Shown here: piece after piece, positions 51,330 through 63,289 of the stretch
Layout: every line of letters starts with the position of its first letter
Numbering within the stretch: the first letter of the stretch is position 1
Assembly (NCBI RefSeq): GCF_024868665.1
Contig: NC_079898.1
Coordinates: forward strand, 25,313,112-25,377,111
Length of the DNA stretch: 64,000 bases
Reading direction: 5' to 3'
Source of the DNA: Triplophysa rosa
Lineage: Eukaryota > Chordata > Actinopteri > Cypriniformes > Nemacheilidae
Notes under the pieces: generated by a model
What the model was told of the DNA's origin: nothing
Database searches by the model: none
The model's input: only the letters and a program-made list of their open reading frames with translations
Translations under genes and position numbers: made by a program

Positions 51330-52471
51330 AGTTACTTAACGTTATACACGAAGCAAACGATCAGTGAGTGACGTGACGTTAGTCCAAAACAAGTCAAGAG
51401 TAATCGATCAAACGCTTCAATCTACGCTGAACCAATAGTAGGCAAGACCAACCCATCTAATTATCATACAAGACACAGAAAAGTAAGAATAAATTCAAGA
51501 ATAAATAAATAAAAGTGGAAATAAATACATGCGATAATAAATAAATATAAAAATAAATAAACGTATAAATAAATAAATGTAAAAATAAAAGGAAATGATA
51601 AATAAAATAATCTAAAAATAAAAAATAATAATAATTAAAAATAATTAAAAATGGACACAAAAAATAATAAATCAATTTAAAAAATGAAAAGAAAAGTTAA
51701 AGCTAAGATCAATAATAGCTAAAACGAATTATTTTGTTTTATCAAACCATTCATTCCTTTATTTATTTTCATATTATTACATTTATTCGTTTATATATTT
51801 ATTTATTTATACATTCATTTATTTATAATTTTTGCAGGTTTAGTCCTCCATAGATAGAAGCCAAACGTGTATCAATGCAGCTTTCATGAAGAATAATCAC
51901 TAAACGCCTTCAGGTCTCGCGGGTTGTTTGAGATATGCGCGCGCCCAGAGAGTCAGAGCACAAAATACTAAACGGAGTTCTCTTTCACGCCTTCTTACTC
52001 TGAAACGGACATATAAACACAAAATAACGTCAAAATTCCCATATTAACAAGAAACCTTGTAAAGGTATTCAGTTTCGTGACCAAACAGTTGGGAAACAAA
52101 ACGTGTATTCTAGTATATTGCGCGAGCTCTTAAAGGGCCAGCAGCATAATAAAGATCTCTGTTTATAATGTTCATCAAACGACAACGGACAGGCCCAAAA
52201 ACACTCACAGATGTGCTTTAAATATGGTAAAGTGTTGAAAGAGAGTTTACATATCCACTCAAAAATAATTCAATCATAAACAATGATTTGTATTAATTTC
52301 TAATTGATTTATGAATGTATCAAATACATTTCAATTAAGTTTTAGTGATTCTTTTTTCTTACCTCACCCCACGACTCTGGTGCTATCAAATTAAGGGCTG
52401 GTGCCACCAACTGAATAACTTGGTAGCACCAGTGCCACCTCTCTCAAGTGTTAGTCTAGAGCCCTGTACAA

Positions 52472-53527
52472 ACTAAAATCAACATAACATAACAAGTAAC
52501 TAACTGATGAACTTCCTGATGAAACGAACAGAAAGTATTCAGTGAACTATCCTGTGATCAGAGTCTCTCACTGTATCTGTCAGTCACACAGACCCTGCAG
52601 AACCCCTGGAGCTTTTCCTGCCTGCTGCACTTTCTGTGTTCAGCATCTCTCCCTTTAAAACTCATTGTACCCTGTTCTTCACCTGAGGCTAGACAGGCAC
52701 AAATCTTTGCTTGGTATTTGTTAGTAGGACACTTTCAGTCTCAGATCAGACATCCATAAACAGAATATGAACCGTCTGACACGTGCTTCACACAAAAATA
52801 GTGACGCCCGTTTAAACTAGCAGGTCAAATACAGATTTCACAGGTTTGTATGAGTCAGCAGCATGGGAACCTTTTGTTAATATGGCACCAGACCGCTACA
52901 ATAACAGTATTTAGAGGAAGAACTAATAGCTGGATTTTCCAAGTTGACTCTAAACGATTCCAGAGTTCCCTAAAGCTTAAAAAACTGAGTCACTTTATTC
53001 AAATCTGGTTAACATAAACATCCGAGTCAGTTTGGACCCGTAATCACGAATGCACCAACCCATCCAAAACTGCCAACACAGACACACTTAGACCCGCTGA
53101 ATCAACATCCGGACTGTCTAAGTTTGATCCGATTACAGATCAGGGCACAGATTCACCGAAACCTAAAGCAAAGCCTAAAATAGCAGTGAGACAGACTCCC
53201 TTCAGGTTTAACTGACGGAAAACGTTCATGTCAGTGTAAGTAACTCTCCTGGGCTCTGACTTGCAGAATCTGACCACCAACCTGACCTTAAAGTCCATTA
53301 GACACTTGATCCATAACCTTCCTGCGAAACGTTTTCTTAATTCTGAAATGAAACTAAAAATAGAAGGAAATGAGGCTGATCAGATTACTCAAAAGCAGAC
53401 ACTGGTGTTTTTATTGTGCATTATGACGACAGAAAAAAGCAATAGACATTCACTGCTTTGTACACAACATTATCATGTACAGGAATTGCAAAAATGTACA
53501 CATTAAAATTCAATTACTGGATGTTTG
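52472..53527. other. No recognised content
   Basis: Unique-looking sequence; a small frame at 53261-53506 has no known homology. Confidence 0.4.
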
Positions 53528-53923
53528 TTAAAGTCCCCGTGAAACAGAAGTTGCGATCGTTTTCACTTCCGTATTCTGACACGTTTTCGAGTGATAAGGA
53601 AATTCAAAGGAGAAAAGTAGTTGCGTTTTTCACTGCGAATTGTAAAAACAGCTGTTGCATTGATTTTGAAATGAAACCCGCAGCAGACTGACAGTTTAAG
53701 GGGAGGAGTTAACGGATGCTCCGGCCAAGCCGTCTAATTTACGTCATTTGAGATGGATAGTCATTTCAGGGCAGAAGTGCATATTCAGATTTCAACTGAA
53801 GATTATGAGGGTACATGAATTTTAAAAAGAAAATGACCCACATTGATAAGCTATTCACTATAAACACTGCAATATTTCATGAAAAAATAAGAATCGTCAT
53901 TTTTTATTTCACTGGGACTTTAA
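53528..53923 (+). mobile_element. TTAA-flanked non-autonomous element, complete copy
   Basis: It runs from TTAAAGTCCCCGTGAAAC to TTTCACTGGGACTTTAA. A partial inverted copy lies at 11157-11490. The TTAA ends point to piggyBac- or Kolobok-type mobilisation. Confidence 0.8.
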
Positions 53924-55429
53924 ACATCCTTCCTCTAAACCTGAAATATAACCTGTAATATAATTTGATTTTGTGATGAAAAATGTCTGTGACAAACTCA
54001 TCATGACAGTTTTGATGATATTCACAGGCTCACTGCTGTGTAAGAGTTCATTGATAGAGAATCAGATCATTAGTGCTCATCACTGCTGAATCTGTACGCA
54101 CCGCATCTCTCACGTGACCTCGGAGTTTATCAGCAAAAACTACAGCAACAAGCCACATGACTACTCAAAAGAGTCCCAGAGAGCAACATTCTGTGTCAAG
54201 TTTTGCTTCACTGACCCTCAGCTGAAGCGACTGCTGAATTTTTCATGCGAACGCAAATGCATTCGCACCGGGACCCGGCAGGTTCATGACAGCCGTGCAC
54301 TGGCTTTGGAGACAGACTGCTGATCTCAGATCATTTAATGCATTTTAAATCTCAAAAAGGTCATTTCTGCAGAGAGGGAGAGATGATTTTAGATCCGTCA
54401 CTTCTGAAAACCAATCACGGATTTCCAAATCTATTTTCTCTAAAGGCATTCAAAAAAATGCTTGCAATATAATAAACCAAACCAATCACATGAGTCTTAT
54501 GAGATGTTTGTTTCAACAAGATTGTACTTAAATAACATGAGTTTGTTTAGCATGAAAACCACTTGCAATAAAAAATATGTTTATTATGTACATATTTAAT
54601 GCCATATTTAAAAAATCTAATGCCACAAATCCTGTTCCCATAATAACAGCGTCTTTTCTGATTGGTGAGACCCGATCCAGGATTATGGGTAGTACGCAAA
54701 CCAAATTCTTTAAAATATCATTGCTTTTGCGAAATTGAAAATACACTAACATGTGAATTCAAATAAATATTTACTCTCACCGTAAAAAAACTCACGTCAT
54801 TAAAGGTTTATGCGCTATTGCTAAAAATCTTTCGAGTTCAATTCCTCTATGGGGTGAATGAACGCGATTCAGTCTCAGACAAACAGACTGCTGGGATATC
54901 TCTGTGTGAACTGGAGTAGAACAGATGACAGGGAAAGAATGAAGCAGGAGAATGGAGGCATTATTCAGTCGATGGATGGAGGAGGAGAAAGATGCTCGCC
55001 TGACACAGCCGGATACGCACACGCACGCCATTGGTATTAATAAATAAAAATATAATGAGTTTGAAACAGTTAACTGATGTTTCTTTGCATTTTTTATCTT
55101 ATTGATAAAATGATGCTTAATGATGTTTCTAGAAAAACTGCCTTTAAAAGAAAACTGCAGAAAGCTGTATCGCGGTGTTTTTAGAAGGAAAGTCAGCGTT
55201 CAATAAACAAAAAAAAATCTTTTCTTCTGTTTAACTCGAAAATATGATGCATTACAGCAGTAAAATTGGTTATTATGTGGTTTTCTGTTGCCTTTAATTT
55301 GTGAGAATCAAGCCATGAGAACCTGCAGATGTGTGTGTGTGTTTAAATAAAGGCTCAATTAATAACACTGAGCTTTGAAGAAATTTGAAGGGCTCAGAGG
55401 TGCTGCATTTAGCTCGAGGTTACACACAC
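53924..55429. other. No recognised content
   Basis: No exon resembling ldlrap1 exon 1 and no transposon ends were found here. Confidence 0.4.
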
Positions 55430-55733
55430 ACGCGTACACACACACACACGCACACGCTTTGGTTGACTATCCCCGTGGGGACAGTCCATAGGCGTAATGT
55501 TTTTTATACTGTACAAACTGTATATTCTATCCCCTATCCCTAACCCTATCCCTAAACCTAAAGATCATAGAACACTTTTTGCAGTTTTAGATTTGTAAAA
55601 CATATTGTTCTGTACAATTTATTAGCTTTTTTGCCCATGAGGACCTCAATTTTGGTCCCCACGGTGACACGAGTCCCCATGTGTTGGTGTGCATTCAGGT
55701 TTAGGTCCCCACCGGGATATACAAACATGAACG

Positions 55734-55770
<37 letters not shown>
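55430..55770 (-). repeat. GGGGAC/CA repeat family, reverse copy
   Basis: CA runs at both ends enclose CTATCCCCGTGGGGACAGTC, CCCTATCCCTAACCC, TTGGTCCCCACGGTGACACG and GGTCCCCACCGGGATATAC, the reverse complement of the copies at 4966 and 35080. The right-hand CA run (about 55738-55770) has about 16 units. Confidence 0.85.
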
Positions 55771-55773
<3 letters not shown>

Positions 55774-57088
55774 TGCAGGTTACAGAAGGCACAATCAACA
55801 GGAGGATTCTTAAAGCCCTCCTGTGTCTTCACATTTATGAGCGACAGATTAGCAAATACACTCACGGCTCCAGAGAAATCATTCTTGACACAAAGCAAAA
55901 AATATACATTAGTATAACAATCACCGGTACACATTCATACCTAAGAAAAATCATCAAGAATAAAAAACATCACAATTTTCTGGAACAAGTTGACTGAACT
56001 GAATAAAACCATTCTTTTATCGACTCCAGTGGATCATGTACCAAATCAAAGAATTAAAATCATCACAAATTCACAATAATCACAAGGTCGCCTAGTTGCC
56101 GTTAAAATCACCACAAATATATTGTGACTATGACGCCACTTATATTAAAGGAGTAGTTCACCTTCAAAAGAAAATGATGTCACCGTTTACTCACCTTCTT
56201 GTCATTTCAAACCTGTATGACTTTCTTTCATCCGCAGAACACAAAAGAAGATATTTTTGATTAGGGGTGTAACGATACTTCGTACTACGATATTTCGCGA
56301 TGCAAAAATGTCACGATGCGCATCGAAGAGAGATATGTTTAATTGTATTCGCTGAGCGGTCAAGACGCTACCTACTCTGCACCAGCGCGTCACGTGTTCT
56401 TATCTCACATATGCGCTAGAGAGAGAAGTCTCTGGGAGAATTGGAAGCACAAGACACAATCTGTGTCGCCACGTGATTTACAAAGCGTCTTATTTTCCCT
56501 CACAATCGCCGTTAAAACACAGCAAACTTGAAGCGTGACTGCAGGCGAGTCACCCCGAAACTCATTACAAAGGCAGCACAAACGTTTTTAAATGACAATG
56601 TTAGTTTATCCGCTAACGTGAGCTGCTGCATAACGTGATATGCAACATAAAGTAAGCCAAAAGAAACCAGCGCTGTTCCGATCAGAGAAGCGATGAAGCG
56701 AGTCGTACTGTAGATTAAAATTTCGAATGACATGCTAAAAACGAACCAAGTATGTGATCTGCATGACTGAAGAAATGTAATGCAGTTTATGTAATGTCTT
56801 TTTGAAAGATTTTTCTCATTCATTACAGTCTCAAGCAAAGACAGCGCAGATTCAAAGAGACACGAGCCAATAGCGCTCGAGCGTGAGCTCTGTCAGAGCG
56901 TTTCATTGGTTGAATGTACTGAATGAACACGCCCTTCACTGAACGAACGAGTCAGTTGAGTCAAAATGAGACTGAACTGCTACATGTCGTTCATGCTCTA
57001 ATATTCTCTGTGTTACAACAATGCATATCCAGTAGTTACTCAACTTTTCTGAAAAATAAAGGTAATGACCTGGTTTCATTTAATTCTA

Positions 57089-58658
57089 CACTGCGTTCCA
57101 AATTATTATGCAAATTGGATTTAAGTGTCGTAAACATTTAATTTTATATTGTTCAATTAAACTTATGGATGGTATTGTGTCTCAGTGCTCTTTGGATCAC
57201 TGAAATCAATCTCAGACACCTGTGATAAGTAGTTTGCCAGGTGAGCCCAATTAAAGGAGAACTACTTAAGAAGGACGTTCCACATTATTAAGCAGGCCAC
57301 AGGTTTCAAGCAATATGGGAAAGAAAAAGGATCTGTCTGCTGCCGAAAAGCGTCAAATAGTGCAATGTCTTGGACAAGGTATGAAAACATTAGATATTTC
57401 ACGAAAACTTAAGCGAGATCATCGTACTGTGAAGAGATTTGTGGCTGATTCAGAGCACAGAAGGGTTCGTGCAGATAAAGGCAGAATGAGGAAGGTTTCT
57501 TCCAGACAAATTCATCGGATTAAGAGAGCAGCTGCAAAAATGCCATTGCAAAGCAGAAAACAGGTATTTGAAGCTGCTGGTGCCTCGGGAGTCCCGAAAA
57601 CCTCAAGGTGTAGGATCCTCCAGATGCTTGCAGTTGTGCATAAACCTACTATTCGGCCACCCCTAACCAATGCTCACAAGCAGAAACGGTTGCAGTGGGC
57701 CCACACATACATGAAGACTAATTTTCAAACAGTCTTGTTTACTGATGAGTGCCGTGCAACCCTGGATGGTCCAGATGGATGGAGTAGTGGATGGTTGGTG
57801 GATGGCCACCATGTCCCAACAACGCTGCGACGTCAGCAAGGAGGTGGCGGAGTCATGTTTTGGGCTGGAATCATGGGGAGACAGCTGGTGGGCCCCTTTA
57901 GGGTCCCTGAAGGTGTGAAAATGAACTCTGCAAGGTATGTAGAGTTTCTGACTGAGCACTTTCTTCCATGGTACAAAAAGAAGAACCATGCCTTCCGTAG
58001 CAAAATCATCTTCATGCATGACAATGCACCATCTCATGCTGCAAAGAATACCTCTGTGTCATTGGCTGCTATGGGCATAAAAGGAGAGAAACTCATGGTG
58101 TGGCCACCATCCTCCCCTGACCTCAACCCTATTGAGAACCTTTGGAGCATCCTCAAGCGAAAGATCTATGATGGTGGGAGGCAGTTAGCATCAAAACAGC
58201 AGCTCTGGGAGGCTATTCTGACATCCTGCAAAGAAATTCAATCAGAAACTATCCAAAAACTCACAAGTTCAATGGATGCAAGAATTGTGAAGGTGATATC
58301 AAAGAAGGGGTCCTATGTTAACATGTAACTTGCCCTGTTAGGATGTTTTTGATTGAAATAGCTTTTGATTTCAGTAAATATGACCTCCTAATGCTGCAAA
58401 TTCAACAAATGACCATTTTCAGTTTTTTACAACCTATGAAATGTTTTCAAACTCTGTTGTGCATAATAATTTGGAACAGTGCATTTTGAGTTTTTCATTT
58501 TTTAAATAAATACTGTTGTCAGTGGGAGGTTTGTTCAATAAAATTCCAAATGTACCCTAACTGTTGATTACTTGAAAATTATACTGACTGTCATTTGCAT
58601 CGACAAATTAGGAAAACCAGAGAAAGATATCATTTGCATAATAATTTGGAACGCAGTG
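57089..58658 (+). mobile_element. Tc1/mariner-type transposon, 1570 bp, apparently complete
   Basis: Both ends carry a perfect 27-bp TIR beginning CACTGCGTTCCAAATTATTA and continuing TGCAAAT. TA flanks both sides (57087-57088 and 58659-58660). An extra inverted TIR-like unit (GCATAATAATTTGGAACAGT) lies inside the right end at 58461, and a weaker CGTTCCACATTATTAAGCAG near 57278. It has one intact transposase ORF and no visible frameshift. Confidence 0.96.
57315..58328 (+). CDS. Tc1/mariner transposase, 337 aa, DD37E type
   Basis: It cuts and pastes its element at TA sites in the nucleus. The N-terminal helix-turn-helix (about residues 8-45, KRQIVQCLGQGMKTLDISRK then KRDHRTVKRF) is followed by a second DNA-binding part with a GRMRKVSSRQIHRIKR segment. 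The catalytic domain has D144 (LFTDECRATLDG), D236 (FMHDNAPSH) and E274 (PDLNPIENLW). By direct count 37 residues separate the second D and the E, so this is not the usual Tc1 DD34E. From memory DD37E is used for the TRT family found in fish and other vertebrates. It is full length, with start and stop inside the TIRs. Whether it is active is inference from intactness. Confidence 0.95.
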   Translation: MGKKKDLSAAEKRQIVQCLGQGMKTLDISRKLKRDHRTVKRFVADSEHRRVRADKGRMRKVSSRQIHRIKRAAAKMPLQSRKQVFEAAGASGVPKTSRCRILQMLAVVHKPTIRPPLTNAHKQKRLQWAHTYMKTNFQTVLFTDECRATLDGPDGWSSGWLVDGHHVPTTLRRQQGGGGVMFWAGIMGRQLVGPFRVPEGVKMNSARYVEFLTEHFLPWYKKKNHAFRSKIIFMHDNAPSHAAKNTSVSLAAMGIKGEKLMVWPPSSPDLNPIENLWSILKRKIYDGGRQLASKQQLWEAILTSCKEIQSETIQKLTSSMDARIVKVISKKGSYVNM

Positions 58659-59297
58659 TAAGGTAAAGTAAATTATGTCGAAACAGTTAAATCTTTGTAT
58701 GGAACATTTAATTACACCATTTAAATTAGTTAAACCAGATAGATTTTAGTAGACTAATATAATGTAGATTTTGTCGACTAAAACTAAAATGATGGTGATG
58801 ACTAAAATATGACTAAACCTAAATCAAAATTTGCTTTCAAAATTGACACTCAGTGACCAACCTGCAGTACAGCCTTAAAATGGTAAAATTCTTTATTAAG
58901 TTGTATGTGCAACAAAAAAGTTACTGAAATTGTTAATATTTTGAAAATAAATGTTATTTGAATTTCAGTTTCATTTTTTAATTTTGTTCAAAATATCGAG
59001 ATGTGTATCGTATCGTGAACCGAGCATCGAGACATGTACCGAATCGTGAGCTGAGTGTATCGTTACACCCCTAATTTTGAAGAATGTTGTTAACAGCCCC
59101 CCATTCACTTGCATTGGTTTTGTGTCCATACAATAGAAATGAATGGGGGGCTGTGCTCTTCTGTTACCGACATTTTTCAAAATATCTTCTTTTGTGTTCT
59201 GCAGAAGAAAGAAAGTCATACGGGTTTGAAATGACAAGAGGGTGTGTAAATGATGACAGAATTTTCATTTTGACGGAGAACCACTCCTTTAAAATTG

Positions 59298-60460
59298 CCA
59301 ATGATGATTCAATGTCCATCAGTGTTCCTCACTAAACCACTGACCCTGATCTGCTTTCAATCTCTGGACTCTCTCACACACACACAGTTCAAAAAGTGAA
59401 AACGAGGCATGCACGGGAATGGCGAGATATTAAAGATGTCTGAGGTGGTAAATCTGGCTTGTAAATAAGAGCGTTGATGGAAGCAATCTCCATTACACAC
59501 TGGCAGCTTCAGCTCAGACCTTCTGCATGACCTTACACACAATTCACCACCACACGCCCCTGCAGGAGCTCCAGAGTCTACACGAGAACACTGGTGAAAT
59601 GAAAACATTAATTTTAGTCCTTCAGGGCCGCGAAGTGACTCCACCCAATAATTTGGTAACCAAAACCAACATTGGATACTGAATATCCTGTTAGTAGGTT
59701 CTTTTGAATGAATCTTACAAATCTTAAATTAATAAGCTTCCAAATGTCGGAAACAAAATGGTCTTTTTGAAAACATTAGGTTAAATGGCAGCTCTAGCAG
59801 ACGAAGTCAGAGTCTCTGTTGAAATGACTGTGATAAAAGAAAAATGATGGTTGCTGGATTTAAAAGTTCAACAGATGTCAGGTTGTTCAAAATGTAAATT
59901 TCTGCATGTAAAGCCTAGAAAAGAATCTACATAGGTCAAACAACCGCAGCATTCTGAAGTAACCTACATTCAGCTGAAATCTCAAGACAAAGGCCTTGTT
60001 CAGAGTAATACATTTTCATCTAAAAATGCATCTTTGTATCTTGTGCCTACGTCAGCGTGTTTAGTATTCCGTGTGGATTTTTGGAAAACTTTTCAGAATG
60101 CTACCGTGTAGACAAAACGTTTTTAAATGTATCCAGATTAGTGTGGACGTAGTGTAACATTGACTGTAACAGTGACGTCACACACTGAGGATGCTGTGGT
60201 GGCATTTCCTGTTATGACATGTAGAAAAAACATAGCTGTCTAGTCTAGAGCTCTATTACTTTGTCTATTTCTTGCTACACTCATATCTGAAAAGAGTAAA
60301 TGTCAAAGAATAATGTCATGAGGCAAAACTAAACTTATAGAGAAATGTGTATGTTTTCTGCAGGGTGATGGGTGAAGAGCATTTTCCATAAAAAAAATTA
60401 AGAAGCATCCCAGTCCATCATAATGGACATCAAGAATGAGTGTCTGGAATGACAAAAAAC
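59298..60460. other. No recognised content
   Basis: No gene or element ends that I can support; the small frame at 59357-59644 has no known domain. Confidence 0.4.
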
Positions 60461-62110
60461 TAGAGGTGCACCGATTGACCGGCAAGAGATCGGAATCGGA
60501 CGGTTTTTCGTATGATCGGCCCGACCGGTGACCGGCCGGTCAGTCTCATGTCTCGCCGATTCCAAGCCGATCTTCTGTTACCCGTAATGCGGGCAAGAAC
60601 GTCACAGCCGTCAGTACACTCAAAGCCGCAAGTAAACATGTAAACGTGCGCGCGCACAGCCTGTCTTTCACGGCTCGTTTATACTCGCATGTGTGTCCAC
60701 CGGACCGCGAGTCTCTGCTGACTGACGCGCATCTCTCATATCCGCTGACTGCACGCGCGTGCACACGCATCATGTACTGTACAGACAAAAAGGTGCACTG
60801 TAGTTCATCTCTCGCTGCTCTGTCTACATGGAGTATGTATGCTAACAGTGATGCTATTAGCATCATGCTAAACTCTGACACATGCTAAACTCATGTTGAA
60901 GTCGTTCACTCTGTGTAAAACCAATGTAAATTCCACTCAACCTGATTGCTTGTCATACGTTAAAACTGTGGTCAGTTCACCTAGGTAAAATGACATTCAA
61001 CACGACTTCTACTTGTTTTTAAAAATCCAAAATATAAAAAAAATGAATAAATCAACCAATATATGTGATATATATCTGATTGAGTTCTTTACTAACACAA
61101 AAAACTGCAAATACATCTTTAGAGTAGAATTCACTCATAAGAGTTTTTAACTTTTTTATTGAAGTTGCAGCAAAAATCAACCCACTTCTTTTAATACTAC
61201 AGACACAAGATAAAGACAATTTATTTTACATTTCAGAAAAAATGAAATAAAGCAATGATAGTTTCATAAACGGAAACAGACGAGAATAAAGTTGAAGTAT
61301 TTTATTGTTATCTTAGACCTTTGTGAGATGAGTACAAAAATGAAAAAGGTAAATTAAGTGACATGTTTAGTTATATTTTATTATTTGTGACCCTGTCTTA
61401 AGTAGCACGGGAACGTTTTTAGTAAAAGCCAAAAATACATTGTATGGGTCAAAATGATCGATTTTTCTTTTATGCCAAAAAATCATTAGGATATTAAGTA
61501 AAGATCATGTTGCATGAAGATATTTTGTAAATTTCTTACCTTAAATATATAAAAACTTTATTTTTGTGAGTGGATGGCCTGACACAGTGCCCCTGATTAA
61601 CAACTTCAAAGGCAATTTTCTCAATATTTTGATTTTTTTGCGCTCTCAGATTCCTGAATTTTAAACGGTTGTATCTCGCCCAGATATTGTCCTATTCTAA
61701 CATCTCATATATCAATAGAAAGCTTATTTGTTCAGCTTTCAGATTACGTAAAAATCTCAATTTCAAAAAATTGTCACATAAGACTGGTTTTGTTGTCCAG
61801 GGTCACATTTGTACTTCTCTTCAGTCACAGAGTTCTTCAATTTAAGAGTTGTTTGGGGAAGATTCTGTAATTTAATACAGCTTGGAGAACTGCATTTAGG
61901 GAAATTTGGGGAAATCGTAATGTTCAATCATTTATTCAATGAAAATAAAAAAAATGTGTATTGAAGAAAAGTTAATATGGTTTTATATACAGTATACTGT
62001 CAATTATAGTTTGTGGATAGAAAGTCGTAATCAGCAAAAATCGGAATCGGCAGGTTTCACTTGTAATAAAATCGGAATCGGCAAAGAAAATTGCAATCGG
62101 TGCATCTCTA
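60461..62110. mobile_element. hAT-like element, 1.65 kb, with a nested element
   Basis: The ends are TAGAGGTGCACCGATTGACC and inverted GCAATCGGTGCATCTCTA. Flanks are A-rich (CAAAAAAC and AAAAAACA) and only partly match. Repeated ATCGGAATCGG words lie near both ends. CpG-rich DNA at 60480-60780 is part of the element, not a host promoter. No transposase is intact. Confidence 0.75.
61386..61809. mobile_element. GTGACCCTG-ended non-autonomous element nested in the hAT
   Basis: The ends are TGTGACCCTGTCTTAAG and inverted GTTGTCCAGGGTCACA. Inner motifs (GGGTCAAAATGATCGATTTT, GAAGATATTTTGTAAATTTC, GGTTGTATCTCGCCCAG) belong to a very common cyprinid repeat I recognise but cannot assign to a superfamily. 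Confidence 0.75.
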
Positions 62111-62680
62111 AAAAAACACATTTTTTTAGTGTCTCACAATAAGCCGCTCTGTAAACACCCTCACAATGCTTTACACTTCATTCTCTTTGCTTGACAGGAA
62201 GCGAAAAAGTGAGAGAAATATGAAGTAGCCCAATGTGTCTGCTTCATTCCCACCAAAACCACACACATGATCGTATTGTAATTACGACATCTGAACATCT
62301 AACTTAGCAGGAAGTCTTTAAGGTGGCATTAGTCACTGTTTGTGTGTTTGATTCCAAAACAGTTTCTCAGCACGCAACGCTCCAATGCAAACAACTTTAG
62401 TTCCTTTATAGTCACAACAAGTACAACAACTGACAACAGAACCCATTAGGGAAGCAATAATATTCACAATGTTGAACTTGGTACTGATAATGATTACGCT
62501 ACATGATCAATACAACAAAGAGGCTGCTGTTGAAGAATGAGCGGTGCAAAATATATCTGACCCAACCACAAAGCATCTCAATTCACATGCGATGAGGGGG
62601 AGTTCTTAAAATCTTAAAGGAGCAGTAGATAAAAAACATAAAAACAGTCATAATTGCTATTGAACAAACTTTACTGATAT
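62111..62680. other. No recognised content
   Basis: No exon or element ends seen. Confidence 0.35.
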
Positions 62681-62688
62681 TAGACCTA

Positions 62689-63279
62689 GGACTGTCACGA
62701 TTATTAAATAATCGTCTCATCGCGATTGTTTGACCTCAGAAGACACTAGGGGGAGCTGTAGTGCATCTGCATATTGCATATTTTATTGTATATATTGTAA
62801 CTAAAGCATGGTAATACTTGTAAAATGAACCACCACAACACAATCACTTTAAAAAAAACTAAAGCATATACCATAAAAATAACCAGCAGTACAATTGAAT
62901 ATTAGTGTGAAAACCAGTCTACCAAAATCTCATTAACGTAGAAGTAAACTTTTATTGTAGTCTTGCAAGTGAGAAAAAAACACTTCAATTCTTCAATGGC
63001 TTCAATGGTGGCTTCAATTCACACCTGATCAATTTACTTCATTTACAAGTATTTGGCGGTTGTATTATTGACATCAAGTATGATGACCCAATTTTTCCTA
63101 TGTATTTCCAAGAAAAAGAACATAGTCTTTATATTCAGAACAATATGGTCGTTTCAAAGCTGAATAAAAAATGTATGAGAATTAAAAGTCAAAGCTCTAA
63201 AACAGACAATTAATCGCCATAATCGCAATGATTTATTAGACAATTAATCGTCAGCCAAATTTCATAATCGTGACAGCCC
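62689..63279. mobile_element. Non-autonomous hAT-like element
   Basis: The ends are GGACTGTCACGATTATTAAA and inverted CATAATCGTGACAGCCC. TAGACCTA is perfectly duplicated at 62681-62688 and 63280-63287. Subterminal TAATCG words repeat on both sides. Confidence 0.87.
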
Positions 63280-63289
63280 TAGACCTAGA

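Larger units (their letters stand above)
49680..51852. mobile_element. Foldback element with ~0.7-kb inverted arms carrying an ORF start
   Basis: The left arm (49680 to about 50425) and right arm (about 51130 to 51852) are near-identical inverted copies, starting TATGGAGGACTAAACCTGC on both sides. GATAGA flanks both ends (49674-49679 and 51853-51858), a likely 6-bp TSD. Each arm holds an AT-rich outer part (runs of AAATAAAT), then a GC-richer segment and an ATG opening MAGAQLARELQHLANEV. The middle ~700 bp is single copy. A 6-bp TSD would suit IS3EU- or Dada-type transposons, but no transposase is visible, so the superfamily is unassigned. Confidence 0.85.
49182..52466. mobile_element. hAT5-like element split by a long-arm inverted-repeat element
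   Basis: The ends are CAGGGCTCTACACTGCGACT and inverted GTTAGTCTAGAGCCCTG. TACAA is duplicated at 49177-49181 and 52467-52471. The left part has several TGGTCGCA units and the right part GGTAGCACCAGTGCCACC. A 2.17-kb insert occupies 49680-51852. Confidence 0.75.
56262..59073. mobile_element. hAT-like element, middle layer of the nest
   Basis: The ends are TAGGGGTGTAACGATAC and inverted GTATCGTTACACCCCTA. The 8-bp flanks TTTTTGAT and ATTTTGAA match at 6 of 8 positions. Subterminal GATGCGCATCGA and GAGCATCGAG motifs recur in fish hAT MITEs. No transposase of its own; it is split by the Tc1/mariner element. Confidence 0.8.
56148..59297 (+). mobile_element. Angel-like palindromic MITE, outer shell of a three-level nest
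   Basis: The left remnant (56148-56261: GGAGTAGTTCACCTTCAAAA to CACAAAAGAAGATATTTTTG) and right remnant (59074-59297: TTTTGAAGAATGTTG to GGAGAACCACTCC) make one typical palindromic MITE once the 2.8-kb insert is removed. Confidence 0.8.

Noticed and set aside
57663..58037. 124-aa minus-strand frame
   Set aside because: Antisense shadow of the intact transposase.
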